This document shows positions 9,104 through 17,439 of a stretch of DNA of 64,000 nucleotides, one piece after another. A model generated the notes under the pieces. That model saw only the letters and a list, made by a program, of their open reading frames with translations. It ran no database searches and had not been told where the DNA came from. The position numbers and the translations under genes were made by a program. This DNA comes from Rhodovastum sp963804495 (lineage in GTDB: Bacteria > Pseudomonadota > Alphaproteobacteria > Acetobacterales > Acetobacteraceae), in NCBI GenBank assembly GCA_963804495.1, contig CAWDQN010000003.1, positions 558,001 to 622,000 of the forward strand, written 5' to 3'. The number at the start of each line of letters is the position of its first letter. Within the stretch, counting starts at the first letter, position 1.

Positions 9104-9561
9104 CCACGGAAAGTCAAGCTTACCGTGATTGTCTTAACACCTTCGGACCCACCAATATTGCCGCCCGATGGTGGAGAACTCATGAAGCAAACCAGCATTC
9201 TCTGGCCTTACACAACGCACGAAGAATGTTTTCTTTCAGGCGGCACGTAAAATATCGAACTTCGGAAAACGGTTCAGTACCCGAAGCCATCTTATTGACG
9301 CGCAACCATCAAACCACTCCCCGCGTTTCAAACAGTAACACAACGCCGCGAGGCTTGCCAGCCATCGGGTGCAAGAAACGTCTGCCGGCTTCGACGGTGG
9401 CCGCATATGACCTCTGCGTGAGGCGATGCGCAGCATGTTCCCATTCGTCCCGAACCCGCCTATCCCTTCCACAGGCACCAAAGCGGTATCATGTTATAAA
9501 TGAGTGTACGTCACGCGCAGCTCGCTGCCGCTCCGCCGTGCTCCCGAGAGGAGAGACATCG
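9104..9561. other. Intergenic region, comparatively AT-rich, no convincing gene
   Basis: A 458-base gap between the divergent NDH-2 fusion gene and a small lipoprotein gene. It is visibly less GC-rich than its surroundings and has only short, poorly coding ORFs on both strands. A TATAAA-like stretch around 9493-9500 could belong to the lipoprotein promoter, but no firm -35/-10 pair was identified. Confidence 0.5.
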
Positions 9562-9678
9562 ATGCGCCTGACCCTCGCCCTGCTGGCGGCCCTGCTGCTG
9601 TCCGGCTGCCTCAGCTTCAGCAGCAGCAGCCCGCCGCCGCCAGCCCAGAACACCGTGGTGGTGCCGCGGAGTTACTGA
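9562..9678 (+). CDS. Small lipoprotein (38 residues)
   Basis: The sequence starts MRLTLALLAALLLSGCLSF, a compact type II signal peptide with lipobox LSGC. Only about 22 mature residues follow: a serine run, a proline run and a polar tail. The ribosome site is excellent (GAGAGGAGAG, 6 bases before ATG). It resembles entericidin-sized lipoproteins but has no recognisable entericidin motif. Its last 62 bases overlap, on the opposite strand, the 3' end of the DUF2459 gene. Confidence 0.75.
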   Translation: MRLTLALLAALLLSGCLSFSSSSPPPPAQNTVVVPRSY

Positions 9679-10330
9679 GCGGGAGGCTTCGCTGCGCCGC
9701 CACGCGGGCGCGCTCCATGACCTGGGTGGCGAACAGCACGCCGGCCGCGCGTACTGCCATCCCGCCGACCTGCAAGACTTCGGCCGTCCACGTGTTGCAG
9801 GTATGGGTGAGGGCATAGGTGTCGGCCGAGGCAAAGAAAATACTGCCGGGATAGGGACCGTCGCCGAGTAACCGGGGCCGGCCGGTCGCATCGGTTTCGA
9901 AGGCATGCCACAGGAAGTCCACCACGCGGTGCAGCCCGGCGGCAGTCACCGGCAGGTCCACCACGTTCGCCGCCCCGAACGCCTCCGCCGGCGTGGTGCG
10001 CAAGCCGGTCACCAACAGCGCCCCTGGCCCGGGGAACGCGGCGATCAGCATGTCGGTGAACCCTGGCTGGCGGTCAGTCAGATAGTGGCGGTCGCCGAAG
10101 CCGAACAGCAGCGTGCGAACGCCCGGAAACCGCGCCCGGATGCTCGCCAGCGGACCGTCCATGTCCTCGGCGCGCAAGGCGATGTCGGTGTGCCAGTCGC
10201 GTTCGACCACGGTGACCACCGAACTGCGCGACAGGGTGGCGGGGTCGGGCGCTCCGACCACGGCGCTGCACGCCGCCGCCGGCAGGGCAAGGCAGAGCGC
10301 ACAGGCGAGCCGTGGCAGCAGGCATGACAC
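9617..10330 (-). CDS. DUF2459 family lipoprotein
   Basis: A 237-residue product starting with GTG 10330, with the signal peptide ALCLALPAAACS and a lipobox cysteine. The body has the DUF2459 pattern: VVERDWHTDIAL near the start, FGFGDRHYLT in the middle and the cysteine-containing THTCNTWTAEVL near the end. The biochemical role of the family is unknown. After VMERARVA the final 25 residues (ending in three cysteines) look unlike the family and run across the antisense lipoprotein gene. A read-through or small indel near the end is therefore possible. Confidence 0.78.
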   Translation of the reverse strand: MSCLLPRLACALCLALPAAACSAVVGAPDPATLSRSSVVTVVERDWHTDIALRAEDMDGPLASIRARFPGVRTLLFGFGDRHYLTDRQPGFTDMLIAAFPGPGALLVTGLRTTPAEAFGAANVVDLPVTAAGLHRVVDFLWHAFETDATGRPRLLGDGPYPGSIFFASADTYALTHTCNTWTAEVLQVGGMAVRAAGVLFATQVMERARVAAQRSLPLSNSAAPPRCSGLAAAGCCC

Positions 10331-10357
10331 GGATCGCGTCGGACTCCGGCCTCGATG

Positions 10358-10822
10358 TCAGAGAAGTTCGATCAGGATTTCCTCGCGGCCGAGGCTCAGT
10401 GTCACGCCCTGCTGTGTTCCGGTCAGATGCAGCACCACCCCTGCCCTGTTGCGCAGCCACAGTTCGCTGCTGCCCGATCTGCTCAGACCGATGCCGCCAT
10501 CGCTTTGCGTATAAAGCCCGGTGAAATCGGCGAGGCTGCGAAGATTATATACCTCGCCGCTGGCGTGGATGTCGGACGCACCACCGCCGCCAGTGACCCC
10601 GCCGACCAGTCGGAAGGCATGGGACCGCCCCTGGAAATTCAGAACGCCTTTGCCGGCGTCGGCACCGGCGACGATCACTTCGTTCAGGCGAACGGTGCCG
10701 ACCGGCGACATCCCGATGATGCTCTGCGGTCCGGGCTTTTCCACGTCGGAGCAGCCGGCTGCCGCCAGCACAAGCGCCAGGACAAACAGCCGGACGGCGG
10801 CGCTTGTGGCAATGACATTCAT
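10358..10822 (-). CDS. Putative lipoprotein, uncharacterised
   Basis: 154 residues from ATG 10822, chosen because the signal sequence LFVLALVLAAAGCS with lipobox AAGC begins there and GGGAG lies about 10 bases upstream. The mature part contains GASDIHASGEVYNLRSLADF followed by a beta-rich ELWLRNRAGVVLHLTG and a hydrophobic end. This looks like a small beta-barrel or lipocalin-like periplasmic domain, but the family was not recognised. It is on the same strand as, and 27 bases upstream of, the DUF2459 lipoprotein gene, so the two may form an envelope operon. Confidence 0.65.
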   Translation of the reverse strand: MNVIATSAAVRLFVLALVLAAAGCSDVEKPGPQSIIGMSPVGTVRLNEVIVAGADAGKGVLNFQGRSHAFRLVGGVTGGGGASDIHASGEVYNLRSLADFTGLYTQSDGGIGLSRSGSSELWLRNRAGVVLHLTGTQQGVTLSLGREEILIELL

Positions 10823-11181
10823 CGTCGCAGTGCTCCCGAAAAAAAACCCAACTAACGTATCTGCTAAGGGCCCGCAATCGCGGCATGGCGGTGGTTGCGG
10901 CAAGCAACAGTGTCGTTCCGGCGCAACATCGGCGTGATGGGAGCATCACGCAATCTCCTGGTCGGGTCGCTAAAAACGCCGTTTAACGGTTGCAGAAGCG
11001 GTGGAAAGCACCTGATTTTCATATTCTTCGTCCTGGCAGTGCGCGCCGTCGGCCAAGCATGCGACAGGTGATTTCTGTGGAATCAGGCGCTTAGCTTGAC
11101 GATCTATTAACTTGGGTTGGTGCGTTGTTAGCCCGTATGAGGTTTGCTCTATAGGCTCCTCGCGCACATCCGGAGGGGAGC
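10823..11181. other. Intergenic region between divergent genes
   Basis: A 359-base gap. It begins with a run of A bases just upstream of the lipoprotein gene (10839-10846). A short imperfect palindrome (AAACGCCGTTTAACGG) lies near 10975. A 65-codon minus-strand ORF has no coding character. The rest shows nothing recognisable, although promoters for both flanking genes must lie here. Confidence 0.45.
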
Positions 11182-11232
11182 ATGTCGATCCGCGACCAAA
11201 TCGAGCACACGAAAACCGTGACTTCAGAATGA
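11182..11232 (+). CDS. 16-codon leader ORF upstream of the DUF4214 gene
   Basis: ATG 11182 follows a near-perfect ribosome site (GGAGGGGAG) and encodes MSIRDQIEHTKTVTSE before TGA at 11230-11232. Nine bases separate its stop from the GTG of the DUF4214 gene, and the next gene's GAGG site overlaps the leader stop. This geometry would allow translational coupling or reinitiation. No attenuation-like run of one codon and no terminator hairpin were seen. Confidence 0.45.
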   Translation: MSIRDQIEHTKTVTSE

Positions 11233-11241
11233 GGTAGTCTC

Positions 11242-12499
11242 GTGTCTGGTTCCCTGTCCGATCTGACTCCCGGCCAACAGATCGAAGCCGCCTATATCGC
11301 CTATTTCAACCGTGCTGCGGACGGCGGTGGTTATCTGTACTGGACCAACGACTTTTACGCGCTGCAACGCGATGGCACGCCTGCGGCCGTGGCGGCGACA
11401 GGCATCGCGCAAAGCTTTTCGGTCCAACCGGAGGCGACGGCGCTGTATTCGTTCCTGGCCTCACCGCCACCAATTCCAGCAGCAACTCCGTCGAGTCCCG
11501 ATCCCATCGCCGCAGCCGAGATAGATGTCTTCCTCAACGCAGTCTACGGGAACTTGTTCAACCGCCCGGCGGATCCGGCTGGCGAGATGTACTGGTCGAA
11601 CGCGATCCAGAGCGGCGCGGTCTCCGTCGGATCGGCCATTTACGCCATTGCCAACGGTGCAACCGGCAGCGATCTGACAGTGCTCGACGACAAGATCGCG
11701 GCAGCATCCTATTTTACCGCCGACACGGCTGCCGCCGGTCTCGGACTCACAGCGCCGCTTGATCAGCCGTTCCTGGCGGCGGCCGCGACCGCAGTGGTCG
11801 GCGTGACGGATACCGCGTCGGTCAGCGCTTCGGAGGCCACGACGAACGCGTGGACAGCGGCGCACAGCGCCGTCAGCGCCACCGCGCTCCCAAACGCACC
11901 AACCGCCGCGACCTCGGTGACCGCTGGCGATGTCGTGGATGTCTCCGTCAGCGCCTTCAGCTTTCTGCTGTCGAACATCGACAGCGCTGGCTCGGCGAAT
12001 TTCGATCCGGTGACGGTGGCGGCTACCACCGCCGGCACGGCGAATTTCACCCCGGCGATCTTCACCGTCCCGCTGGCACCAGGTACGGAACGTCACCTTC
12101 GCCGCCGGAACCGAGCAAGCCAATGTGCTGCTGCTGGGCAGCCCGTTCGCGAATGCGGCGGCGGTGGTGCACTCGCTGGGCGAGTCCGGTTCGGCGCCGG
12201 GCGCCCTCACCTTCGTGCATGGGCTTACCCTCAACGACCTCGGTCCCGGTCAGCCGGGCGGGCTGGAATATGCCGGCCAGATTCTGCTGGCCTATGCGAA
12301 TTTATCCGGCAACGTCGTGATCGCCGATCTGGATATCGGCTCGACCGCCCGGACCATATTCAGCACCACGGCGGGCAGTTTCTCCGACGCCACCGACGGG
12401 CGCATGGTCAGCGAGACCATTGCGGTCTCCGACCTGGTCACGCTGACGGGGGTGTCACTGGCTGGTCTGCAGACGCAGAATATCCATTTCGTCGCGTAG
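11242..12499 (+). pseudogene. DUF4214 domain protein, reading frame broken at about 12088
   Basis: From GTG 11242 (GAGG 7 bases upstream) the frame encodes two DUF4214-type helical repeats: IEAAYIAYFNRAADGGGYLYW and LNAVYGNLFNRPADPAGEMYW. A serine/threonine/alanine-rich linker and a beta-rich segment to VPLAPGT follow. Protein character then moves by +1 into another frame, starting NVTFAAGTEQANVLLLG and ending QTQNIHFVA at 12499. One extra base near 12088 (or a loss of two) explains this. DUF4214 proteins are secreted, often S-layer or RTX-like surface proteins. Repairing the frame would give about 418 residues. Sequence error and true decay are both possible. Confidence 0.7.
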
Positions 12500-12509
12500 G
12501 CGGGCGGCG

Positions 12510-13007
12510 TTACTGTAGGAATCCCCAGCGCGACACGGCGGGTTCGGCGAGCGCCCATTTCCAGGCGGTGTCCTGGCGGCAGATCGTGGTGCTGAACCAG
12601 GACGGTGGCGCCGGCGGATCGTCGGTGACCGAGAAGGCGATCTCCTTGCAGGTCGCGATCGGGTTGACGATGCTGCGCACCACCCGCACCTCGCCCTCCT
12701 CGTTGCCGAGCGGGATGTCGTGACGGATCTGCCAGGGCGCGCTGCCGCCCTCGGACAGAGGGGCGGCGGCGGCGGCGATGGCGTCCTGCTCGGCCTGCTG
12801 GCGGCGGCGGGAGACGTATTTCAAACCCGCATCGACCGCCGCGTCGGTCACGACGCCGACGGCGAAGCCGACCGCCGGGCTGGCGGTGGCGCCGCCGGCC
12901 GCGGCACCGGTGGCCAGCGCCGAAAGATCGGCAACCGCACTGCACCCGCCCAGCATCAGCACAGCACCCATCAGGCGTGCAGCCCGCCCCGCCCCGGCAA
13001 GCCTCAC
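12510..13007 (-). CDS. Lipoprotein, downstream member of a tandem pair
   Basis: 165 residues starting at GTG 13007, which overlaps the upstream gene's TGA as GTGA and so implies coupling. The signal peptide ends in MLGGCS, a lipobox. The mature part has a glycine/alanine-rich, membrane-compatible stretch, then DAGLKYVSRRRQQAEQDAIA, a conserved cysteine in ATCKEIAFSV, and a C-terminal WKWALAEPAVSRWGFLQ. The same landmarks occur in the same order in the next gene upstream, so the two are tandem paralogues. The family was not recognised; outer-membrane or periplasmic location is inferred from the lipobox. Confidence 0.72.
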   Translation of the reverse strand: MRLAGAGRAARLMGAVLMLGGCSAVADLSALATGAAAGGATASPAVGFAVGVVTDAAVDAGLKYVSRRRQQAEQDAIAAAAAPLSEGGSAPWQIRHDIPLGNEEGEVRVVRSIVNPIATCKEIAFSVTDDPPAPPSWFSTTICRQDTAWKWALAEPAVSRWGFLQ

Positions 13008-13597
13008 TGCAACGAGCCCCAGCGCTCGGTCGCCGGTTCGGCGGTCGCCCATTTCCAGGTCTCGCCGTCGCGGCAGACGGTGGCGGTGTAGAATTCCTTG
13101 GTCGGCGCCTCGGGCTTGCCGCCTTCGACCGAGAAAACGATCTCGCGGCAGGCGAAGCCCGGACCGCCGAAGTTGCGTGCGACGGTGAGGCTGCCGCGCG
13201 CGTCGGGCTCGATGGCAACGTCGTGGGTCACGCTCCAGACGCCGACCTCGCCGGGGTTCAGCCCGCCGGCGACGGTGGCGATGCGGTCTTGCTCGGCGCG
13301 GTGCACGCGCCGCTCGGCATATTTCAACCCCGCGTCGGCAACCGATCGAACGCCCAGGCCGATGGCAGCGGCCAGAGTGCCGTTCTTGGTGATCGAACTG
13401 GCGATGCCGGCGCCGGCGATGCCGGCCGCATCCGCGGTACCCTCGGTCAGCAGCGATCCGCAGCCCCCCAGCGACAGGCAGGCAAGCGACAGGCCGGCCA
13501 GCGCCAACACGCCCGATGCCCATCGCAACCCGCACGCACGATGACCCGCACCGCCTGTTGTGGCGCGCTGAGTCGCCGAAAAGAGAGCCGTGACCAT
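13004..13597 (-). CDS. Lipoprotein, upstream member of a tandem pair
   Basis: Paralogue of the gene just downstream, about 197 residues from ATG 13597. The start is uncertain, and an in-frame TTG just before the LRWASGVLALAGL signal would also work. The lipobox is SLGGC. Shared blocks are DAGLKYAERRVHRAEQDRIA, the FACREIVFSV cysteine and the ending WKWATAEPATERWGSLQ. The N-terminal half is glycine/alanine-rich with small residues. Function is unknown; coupling to its paralogue suggests the two products work together. Confidence 0.7.
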   Translation of the reverse strand: MVTALFSATQRATTGGAGHRACGLRWASGVLALAGLSLACLSLGGCGSLLTEGTADAAGIAGAGIASSITKNGTLAAAIGLGVRSVADAGLKYAERRVHRAEQDRIATVAGGLNPGEVGVWSVTHDVAIEPDARGSLTVARNFGGPGFACREIVFSVEGGKPEAPTKEFYTATVCRDGETWKWATAEPATERWGSLQ

Positions 13598-13731
13598 GGA
13601 AGCGACTAGAGCCGATGTGTTCACCCGGCGGCAATCGATTCGATCGGGCCGGATTCGGTTTCCAGCGCCGGTGTGGTTTGCTGAACTCGATGCGGCCGAA
13701 TGATACAAATCAGTGTGACCGACGAAGGATA

Positions 13732-15423
13732 TCAGTCTTTCGTGCTCGCCTGCACCTTGGCCCAGGTATCACGCAGACCGACGGTGCGGTTGAACACCAG
13801 CGCGTCCGGCCGCAACTCCGGGTCGGGGCAGAAATAGCCCTGGCGTTCGAACTGCACCACCTCGCCCACCGGCAGCGCGGCCAGCGCCGGCTCCAGAAGG
13901 CAGCCGGTGAGAACCTCCAGCGAGGTGGGGTTCAGATCGGCCATGATGTCGCCGTCCGCACCCGGGTCGGGGCGGGCGAACAGGGTGTTATACAGCCGCA
14001 CTTCGGCCGGCACGGCGTCGGCGGCGGAAACCCAGTGCAGGGTGCCGCGCACCTTGCGCCCGTCCGGCGCGTTGCCGCCGGTGGTGGCGGGGTCGTAGGT
14101 GCAGCGCAGTTCCACCACCTCGCCCCGCGCGTCCTTCACCACCGCACGGCAGGTGACGAAATAGGCATAGCGCAGCCGCACCTCGCGCCCGGGCGAGAGG
14201 CGGTGGAAGCGGTTGGGCGGGTTCTCCATGAAATCGTCGCGCTCGATGTAGATTTCGCGGCCGAAAATTACCGGGCGGGTGCCGGCCTCTGGGTTTTCGG
14301 GATTGTTCACCGCGGGCAGCGTTTCGCTGCGCCCCTCGTCCCAGTTTTCGATGACCAGCTTCAGCGGCTGCAGCACCGCCAGGCGGCGCGGCGCGGTGGC
14401 ATTCAGCACTTCGCGGATGGCATGCTCATACAGGGCCAGATCGACCACGCTATAGGCGCGGGCGACGCCGACGCGGCGGACGAACTCGCGCAGGGCGGCG
14501 GCCGGCACGCCACGGCGGCGCTGGCCGGCGAGCGTGGGCATGCGCGGGTCGTCCCAGCCGGACACATGGTCGTCGCGCACCAGGGTGGTAAGAATGCGCT
14601 TGGACAGTACCGTGTAGCTGATGTTCAGCCGGGCGAACTGGTACTGGTGCGGCCGGGCGGGGACCGGCAGGTTGGCAATGAACCAATCATACAACGGCCG
14701 ATGGTCCTCGAACTCCAGCGTGCAGACGGAGTGGGTAACGCCCTCGATGGCGTCGGACTGGCCGTGCGCGTAGTCGTAGGTGGGGTAGATGCACCATTGC
14801 GTGCCGGTGCGCGGATGGGTGGCGTGCAGGATGCGATACAGCACCGGGTCGCGCAGGTTCATGTTGCCCGACGCCATGTCGATCCTGGCCCGCAACACGC
14901 GCGCACCCTCGGGGAATTCGCCGGCGCGCATGCGGCGGAACAGGTCGAGATTCTCCGCCACCGAGCGATCGCGGAACGGCGAATTGCGGCCGGGCTCGGT
15001 GAGCGTGCCGCGCATCGCCCGCATCTGCTCGGCCGGTGTGTCATCGACATAGGCGAGGCCGGCGCGGATGAGGTGTTCGGCCCATCCGTAGAGGGTCTCG
15101 AAATAGTCCGAGGCGTGGTAAAGATGCTCGCCCCAGTCGAAGCCCAGCCAGTGCACGTCCTGCTTGATGGAGTCGATGAACTCCTGCTCCTCCTTGACGG
15201 GGTTGGTGTCATCGAAGCGCAGGTGGCAGCGGCCGCCGAACTCCTGGGCGATGCCGAAATTCAGGCAGATGGATTTGGCGTGACCGATGTGCAGATAGCC
15301 GTTCGGCTCCGGCGGGAAACGGGTGACCACCGCGGTGACCCTTCCGGCATCGAGGTCGGCCTGGACGATGTCGCGAACGAAGTCGCGGCCGGGTTCGGCG
15401 GCTGGAATTTCGGGGTCGGCCAT
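13732..15423 (-). CDS. glnS: Glutaminyl-tRNA synthetase
   Basis: 563 residues. Class I synthetase that charges tRNA-Gln directly, making the GatCAB transamidation route unnecessary for Gln. The N-terminus has RFPPEPNGYLHIGHAKSICL with the HIGH motif. LRFDDTNPVKEE follows, and the KMSKS-equivalent is YTVLSKR, as in other GlnRS/GluRS-type enzymes. The C-terminal anticodon-binding beta barrels include GREIYIERDDF and VQFERQGYF. ATG 15423 (MADPEIPAAEPGRDF) was chosen because the in-frame extension upstream runs through a palindromic repeat. A tRNA-Gln(CUG) gene lies 17.5 kb away. Confidence 0.96.
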   Translation of the reverse strand: MADPEIPAAEPGRDFVRDIVQADLDAGRVTAVVTRFPPEPNGYLHIGHAKSICLNFGIAQEFGGRCHLRFDDTNPVKEEQEFIDSIKQDVHWLGFDWGEHLYHASDYFETLYGWAEHLIRAGLAYVDDTPAEQMRAMRGTLTEPGRNSPFRDRSVAENLDLFRRMRAGEFPEGARVLRARIDMASGNMNLRDPVLYRILHATHPRTGTQWCIYPTYDYAHGQSDAIEGVTHSVCTLEFEDHRPLYDWFIANLPVPARPHQYQFARLNISYTVLSKRILTTLVRDDHVSGWDDPRMPTLAGQRRRGVPAAALREFVRRVGVARAYSVVDLALYEHAIREVLNATAPRRLAVLQPLKLVIENWDEGRSETLPAVNNPENPEAGTRPVIFGREIYIERDDFMENPPNRFHRLSPGREVRLRYAYFVTCRAVVKDARGEVVELRCTYDPATTGGNAPDGRKVRGTLHWVSAADAVPAEVRLYNTLFARPDPGADGDIMADLNPTSLEVLTGCLLEPALAALPVGEVVQFERQGYFCPDPELRPDALVFNRTVGLRDTWAKVQASTKD

Positions 15424-15470
15424 AGGGGTCGTTCCATCACAGAGGGGCGGCAAATTAGGCATAGGAAGCA

Positions 15471-15656
15471 AGGAAGGCCAGGGGCTCTGCCCCTGGACCC
15501 CGCCAAGGGCCGAGAGGCCCTTGGAACCCATTACTTTTAGACAGTTCTTACGAAGAGGTGGGGTGAGGTGGTGAACCGGTTTACCCTCTCACCCCACCAC
15601 TTCGTAAGAACTGTTTAAGTAGCGGGGTCCAGGGCGGAGCCCTGGCCTTACTTCCT
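15471..15656. repeat. Composite palindromic element with long central hairpin
   Basis: Outer arms AAGGCCAGGG...CCCTGGCCTT enclose two small hairpins (CCAGGGGC/GCCCCTGG and CCAAGGGCC/GGCCCTTGG) and a long central hairpin at 15541-15614. The latter has a perfect 15-bp outer stem (15541-15555 with 15600-15614) and an inner 11-bp stem around GAACCGGTTTACC. The left 71 bases match the element at 63415-63485 almost base for base. It sits between glnS and the solute-binding-protein gene. Confidence 0.85.
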
Positions 15657-15676
15657 ACACCCGATGATGCCGCGGG

Positions 15677-17278
15677 CTAAGATGTGCGGATCGGGCGATA
15701 GAAAATCAGATCCTCGGTGATGCCGGGATTGAACCCGGTGGCCTTGTCGCGGCGCGCCACCTGGTTGGTGTTCTGGAACATCAGGATGAACGGCCCCTGC
15801 TCGGTGACCTTCTTCTGCAGCCCGACATAGGCCTCGGCGCGCTTCCTGCCGTCGGGTTCGCTGGCGGCGGCGAGCATCTGCCTGGTGATGTCGGGGATGA
15901 ACCACTTGTTGCGCCAGGCCAGCGGCTTGATGTTCGGCGTGTCGGAATTGTCGTCGTTGTGGGCGAAACTGTTGGCGTTGCTGTGCGGGTCGAAATAATC
16001 CGGCGCCCAGGACGCCAGCAGCGCCTCGTGCTTGCGGGCGCGGTAAGTGCCCAGCACCGATTTCAGTTCGGCCTGCTCGATGGAAACCCTGACGCCGGCC
16101 TGGCCGAAGGTTTGCTGCACGGACTGGGCAATCTCGGCCCAGGGTGAGGCGTTGGGGGAGGTGAGTTTCAGCGCGAAACCATCCGGATAGCCGGCCTCGG
16201 CGAGCAGGGATTTCGCCCGCGCCACGTCCAGCCTGAACGGCGCATAGGCGATGGCGCCGAAGAACCCGACCGGCAGGAAACTCTGCTGCACAACGACCCG
16301 GCCGTTGAGGACGCTGCTCGCCAGCCCCTGGTAGTCCACCAGATATTTCAGGGCGGTCCGCACCTTCTCGTGGGCGAGCGGCCCGACGCCCAGGTTGAGG
16401 CCGATGTACCAGGTATTGGCGCCCTTGAAGGCATCGACCTTGATGTCCTTGCTGCCGGCCAATGCCTTGATCTGGTCGGCTTGCAGGTCGCGGGCGAAGT
16501 CGATGTCGGCGTTCTCCAGCAGCAGGCGCTGGCTGGCCGGCTCCGGCACATGGCGCACCACCACCCGCCGCAGGTGCGGCGCCCCCAGGCGAAATCCGGG
16601 GAAAGCCTGCAGGGTGACCAATTCATTGGCCTTCCAGGCCACCAGCCGGTAGGCCCCCGAGGCGGCGGAATGGGTTTTCAGCCAGGCATTGCCCAGGTCG
16701 CCGTTGATCTCGTTGGCCAGGGCCAGTTGCTTTTCCACCACCGAGGCGACGATCGAGGTCAGCAGGTTCAGCACCAGCGAGGGCGCGAATGTCGCGGTGA
16801 TTCGCAGGCTCAGGGTCCCGGGGTCGGGCGCCTGCACCAAGTCTTTCACGTTGTCCCTGGTCCAGCCGAACTGGGTGAACAGGAAGGCCGGGGTTTTGTC
16901 GAGCAATACCACGCGGTGCAGCGAAAAAGCCGCGTCCTCGGCGGTGACCGGCGCGCCGGAGTGGAACTTGAGGTTCGGACGGAGCTTGAATGTGAAGCTG
17001 CGGCCGTCGTCACTGACCGTCCAGGTCTCGGCCACGCCGCCAACCAGCTTGGAGAGGTTCTCGGCCTCGAAGCGCAAAATGCGATCATAGATATTGGTGG
17101 CGATCTCGACGCCGGACAACTCGTAGTCCTCGGCAGGGTCGAGGGAGATGATGTCGTCAATCTGCTTGGCAAAAACCACGGTGTCGGCGGGCGTGGCCGC
17201 GGCGGCTGCACGGGTCCAGCCGGCGAAGGGCGCGGCGGCGGCGGCGAGCAAGAGCGGACGCCTGGAAACCTCTGCCAT
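15677..17278 (-). CDS. ABC transporter substrate-binding protein, family 5 (peptide/nickel type)
   Basis: 533-residue periplasmic binding protein. The N-terminus MAEVSRRPLLLAAAAAPFAGW is a twin-arginine-like signal. The mature protein follows the SBP_bac_5 plan: SLDPAEDYELSGVEIATNIYD, GVAETWTVSDDGRSFTFKLR, KFHSGAPVTAEDAAFSLHRV and a late LLAEAGYPDGFALKL segment. Ligands in this family are di/oligopeptides, nickel or opine-like compounds; the substrate here is unknown. No permease or ATPase genes adjoin, so it is an orphan component. ATG 17278 was selected because the signal peptide starts there. Confidence 0.9.
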   Translation of the reverse strand: MAEVSRRPLLLAAAAAPFAGWTRAAAAATPADTVVFAKQIDDIISLDPAEDYELSGVEIATNIYDRILRFEAENLSKLVGGVAETWTVSDDGRSFTFKLRPNLKFHSGAPVTAEDAAFSLHRVVLLDKTPAFLFTQFGWTRDNVKDLVQAPDPGTLSLRITATFAPSLVLNLLTSIVASVVEKQLALANEINGDLGNAWLKTHSAASGAYRLVAWKANELVTLQAFPGFRLGAPHLRRVVVRHVPEPASQRLLLENADIDFARDLQADQIKALAGSKDIKVDAFKGANTWYIGLNLGVGPLAHEKVRTALKYLVDYQGLASSVLNGRVVVQQSFLPVGFFGAIAYAPFRLDVARAKSLLAEAGYPDGFALKLTSPNASPWAEIAQSVQQTFGQAGVRVSIEQAELKSVLGTYRARKHEALLASWAPDYFDPHSNANSFAHNDDNSDTPNIKPLAWRNKWFIPDITRQMLAAASEPDGRKRAEAYVGLQKKVTEQGPFILMFQNTNQVARRDKATGFNPGITEDLIFYRPIRTS

Positions 17279-17439
17279 TTGCACGGGTCCGATTTTGAGC
17301 GTCAAGGAAGGACACGGCTTTGCCTGGACGCGCCCCAGCGGGCAGCGCGGTCTCGCGGGACGGGACAGTCGTTCCCTGGACCCCACGACTTAAGTGATTG
17401 CTTCGAAGGTTATCCCGGCTGTCGCGCCACAAGCGCGCT

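Noticed and set aside
13615..15540. 641-codon plus-strand ORF opposite glnS
   Set aside because: Antisense frame of a well-conserved GlnRS gene; no domain features.
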